Made by a program: the position numbers and the translations under genes. From an uncultured Ruminococcus sp. (GTDB taxonomy: Bacteria; Bacillota; Clostridia; Oscillospirales; Ruminococcaceae), in the NCBI GenBank assembly GCA_947177375.1, contig CAMWUF010000034.1, forward strand, positions 1-7,674: a stretch of DNA of 7,674 nucleotides, read 5' to 3'. Shown here piece after piece: positions 5,694-7,674 of the stretch. The notes below the pieces were generated by a model. The model did no database searches and was not told where the DNA came from. It saw only the letters and a list, made by a program, of their open reading frames with translations. Every line of letters begins with the position of its first letter. Positions within the stretch are counted from its first letter, which is position 1.

Positions 5694-7583
5694 TTACATG
5701 AGTTCACAAATTAAATTAGAAAATTCTGCTGGATTATCAATCGGCATATTTTCCATTAATAATGCCTGATTATATAATAATTTTGCATATTTCCGTACTT
5801 TTTCATCATCTGAACCATTCAAAGCTGTTAATCTTTCAAATACTGGGTGTTCTGGATTTAATTCTAATACAAGCTTAGCCTGTACTTTCGTATCAGTTGG
5901 CATTGCATTGAGTGTTTTTTCCATTTCCAGTGTCAAATCTCCCTCACTAGTTAAGCAAACTGGGTGTGATTTCAAACGACTTGACAAAGTCACACGTTCT
6001 ACTTTGCCTTCTAAGGCTTTATGCATGGTTTCAAACAGAGATTTATTTTCTTCTGTTTTTTCATCAAGGGCTTTTTTCTCTTCTTCTGTGTTTAAATCTA
6101 AATCAGATGCAGTCACAGATTTGAATGTTTTGTCTTTAAAAGAAATCATATTTTTCACAGCAAATTCATCTACTGGAATTGTGAAATATAAAATTTCATA
6201 GCCCTTTGCAAGAACAGCTTCTGTTTGTGGCAAAGCTTTAATTTGTTCAATCGTATTGCCAGATGCATAATAAATATCTTTCTGGTCTTCTGGCATACGC
6301 TCTACATATTCAGACAGTGTAATTAATTTATCATCACGGGAAGACCTGAAAATTAACAAATCCTGCAAATCATCTTTGTGCATGCCGTAATCACTGCAAA
6401 TGCCATATTTAATCTGTGTGCCAAATGCTTCAAAGAATTTTTCATATTTTTCACGGTCATTATTGAGCATACGAATTAATTCGTTATGAATGGTTTTTTC
6501 AATGCTTTTGGCAATTAATTTTAATTGTCTGTCATGCTGTAGCATTTCACGGGAAATATTCAAAGATAAATCTTCTGAATCTACAAGACCCTTGACAAAG
6601 CTATAATAATCAGGAAGCAAATCTGCACATTTTTCCATGATTAGCACGCCATTTGTATATAACTGCAAGCCTTTTTCATATTCACGTGTATAATAATCAA
6701 ATGGAGCTTTTGACGGAATATATAACAATGCGTCATAGCTGACAGCTCCCTCATTATGAACATGTTTAAATGCCATAGGGGGCATATAATCATTAAATTT
6801 TTCTTGGTAAAAATTATTATAATCATCGTCTGTTAATTCAGAACGATTTTTACGCCACAAAGGAACCATGCTATTTAGTGTTTCAAGATTAATTTCTAAA
6901 TCATATTCGTCAGTTGTACCTTCTTTTAATTTTCTGTGAGAAATTTCCATTTGAATGGGGAATCTGATATAATCAGAATATCTTTTGACTAGATGTTGAA
7001 TTCTGAATTCTTCCAGAAATTCGCTGTAATTTTCTTCGTCAGAATCATCAGCTAATTCTAATACAATTTTAGTGCCGTGTTTTGTAAGATTGCTAACTTC
7101 GTCAGTTGGTTCAATTGTATAGCCCTCTACGCCCTCAGACTGCCATTTATAAGCTTGTTCTTCGTCAAATGCTCTGGAATACACAGTAACACGTTTTGCA
7201 ACCATGAATGCAGAATAAAATCCAACACCAAACTGCCCAATAATTTGTTGGTCTTCGCCAAGTTGATTATCTGTCTTGAATTTCAAAGAACCACTGCTTG
7301 CAATTGTACCCAGATTATGCTCCAGTTCTTCTTCTGTCATGCCAATGCCATTATCTGTAATGGTAATTGTCCGTTCTGTTTTATTAATATCCAGACGAAT
7401 AAAAAAATCGCCTTTGTTTAATCCAACAGAATCGTCTGTCAAAGAACGAAAATATAATTTGTCAATTGCATCACTTGCATTAGAAATTAATTCACGCAAA
7501 AAAATTTCCTTATGTGTATAAATCGAATGAATCATCATGTCAAGCAGTTTTTTAGATTCTGCCTGAAAAGCCTTTGTTTCCAT
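5694..7583 (-). CDS. htpG: Molecular chaperone HtpG (bacterial Hsp90)
   Basis: 629-residue homodimeric ATP-dependent chaperone of the cytoplasm that remodels client proteins, especially under stress. The N-terminal GHKL ATPase domain (about 1-215) shows ELISNASDA (31-39) with the ATP-site Glu31, Asn35 and Asp38, DNGIGM (77-82), the lid region LGTIASSGS (91-99) and GQFGVGFYSAF (116-126). The middle domain (about 225-490) carries SLNISREMLQ (340-349), in which Arg345 corresponds to the conserved gamma-phosphate-contacting Arg. The C-terminal dimerisation domain ends at LICELM; the eukaryotic MEEVD tail and charged linker are absent, as expected in bacteria. Length is typical. The ATG at 7581-7583 has AGAGGA (7592-7597) 8 nt upstream. 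Expression is predicted to be heat-inducible through HrcA, because a perfect CIRCE element lies at the transcription start. Confidence 0.98.
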   Translation of the reverse strand: METKAFQAESKKLLDMMIHSIYTHKEIFLRELISNASDAIDKLYFRSLTDDSVGLNKGDFFIRLDINKTERTITITDNGIGMTEEELEHNLGTIASSGSLKFKTDNQLGEDQQIIGQFGVGFYSAFMVAKRVTVYSRAFDEEQAYKWQSEGVEGYTIEPTDEVSNLTKHGTKIVLELADDSDEENYSEFLEEFRIQHLVKRYSDYIRFPIQMEISHRKLKEGTTDEYDLEINLETLNSMVPLWRKNRSELTDDDYNNFYQEKFNDYMPPMAFKHVHNEGAVSYDALLYIPSKAPFDYYTREYEKGLQLYTNGVLIMEKCADLLPDYYSFVKGLVDSEDLSLNISREMLQHDRQLKLIAKSIEKTIHNELIRMLNNDREKYEKFFEAFGTQIKYGICSDYGMHKDDLQDLLIFRSSRDDKLITLSEYVERMPEDQKDIYYASGNTIEQIKALPQTEAVLAKGYEILYFTIPVDEFAVKNMISFKDKTFKSVTASDLDLNTEEEKKALDEKTEENKSLFETMHKALEGKVERVTLSSRLKSHPVCLTSEGDLTLEMEKTLNAMPTDTKVQAKLVLELNPEHPVFERLTALNGSDDEKVRKYAKLLYNQALLMENMPIDNPAEFSNLICELM

Positions 7584-7611
7584 TTGTAAAATCCTCTTTT
7601 CTTAGTGAATA

Positions 7612-7638
7612 TTAGCACTCTAACTCTGAGAGTGCTAA
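7612..7638. promoter_or_regulatory. CIRCE operator (HrcA binding site) of htpG
   Basis: TTAGCACTC (7612-7620), a 9-bp spacer and GAGTGCTAA (7630-7638) match the CIRCE consensus at all 18 arm positions; the arms extend one more pair outwards (7611/7639) and one inwards (7621/7629). It starts 4 bp downstream of the -10 box and covers the predicted transcription start, the usual place for HrcA repression. In Firmicutes HrcA releases CIRCE upon heat stress, when GroEL is occupied by unfolded proteins. Confidence 0.97.
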
Positions 7639-7642
7639 TTCT

Positions 7643-7670
7643 AGTATAGCATGTTTTTTAGAAAAATCAA
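7643..7670 (-). promoter_or_regulatory. Sigma-A-like promoter of htpG
   Basis: Minus strand: -35 TTGATT (7665-7670), 16-bp spacer, -10 TATACT (7643-7648). The predicted start near 7636 lies in the CIRCE element, giving a leader of about 53 nt. Confidence 0.85.
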
Positions 7671-7674
7671 GAGC

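Noticed and set aside
7077..7521. Plus-strand open frames opposite the htpG ATPase domain
   Set aside because: They are shadows of a highly conserved coding sequence, and two overlap each other in different frames.

Overview
The window is an AT-rich stretch from a low-GC Gram-positive bacterium. It is most likely a gut or rumen Clostridia member near Ruminococcus/Oscillospiraceae. The signs are a textbook HrcA operator (CIRCE), sigma-A-like promoters, AAGGAG-type ribosome binding sites and a glycogen/starch-degrading gene pair. The taxonomic call is inference from style and protein appearance, not from a marker gene. All five real genes lie on the minus strand, so transcription runs from high to low coordinates.

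In reading order: a sigma-A-like promoter and a perfect CIRCE operator (7612-7670) drive htpG, the bacterial Hsp90 chaperone. A strong stem-loop without a good U-tract follows htpG. Then come a small GtrA-family membrane protein and, 4 nt further on, a hotdog-fold acyl-CoA thioesterase whose ribosome binding site lies inside the end of the GtrA gene. These two form a translationally close pair. No convincing promoter of their own is seen, so they may be read from the htpG promoter.

A 244-bp gap (4424-4667) holds a good promoter for glgP, a 20-bp palindrome upstream of it, and an unusual leader. In that leader a perfect Shine-Dalgarno sequence is separated from the ATG by a 41-nt stem-loop containing an 11-bp tandem repeat. 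glgP (glycogen/maltodextrin phosphorylase) ends in a strong intrinsic terminator. After a 110-bp gap comes a cytoplasmic GH13 alpha-glucosidase of the neopullulanase/cyclomaltodextrinase type. Together glgP and the GH13 enzyme would break down intracellular glycogen or imported maltodextrins by phosphorolysis and hydrolysis. The last 29 bases (1-29) hold no recognisable feature.

The genes are conserved housekeeping and central-carbon genes. I see no mobile element, CRISPR array, phage gene, RNA gene or defence-like cassette, and no evidence for an undescribed multi-gene system. The parts worth a second look are regulatory: CIRCE in front of htpG, the structured glgP leader, and the stem-loop between htpG and the GtrA gene.
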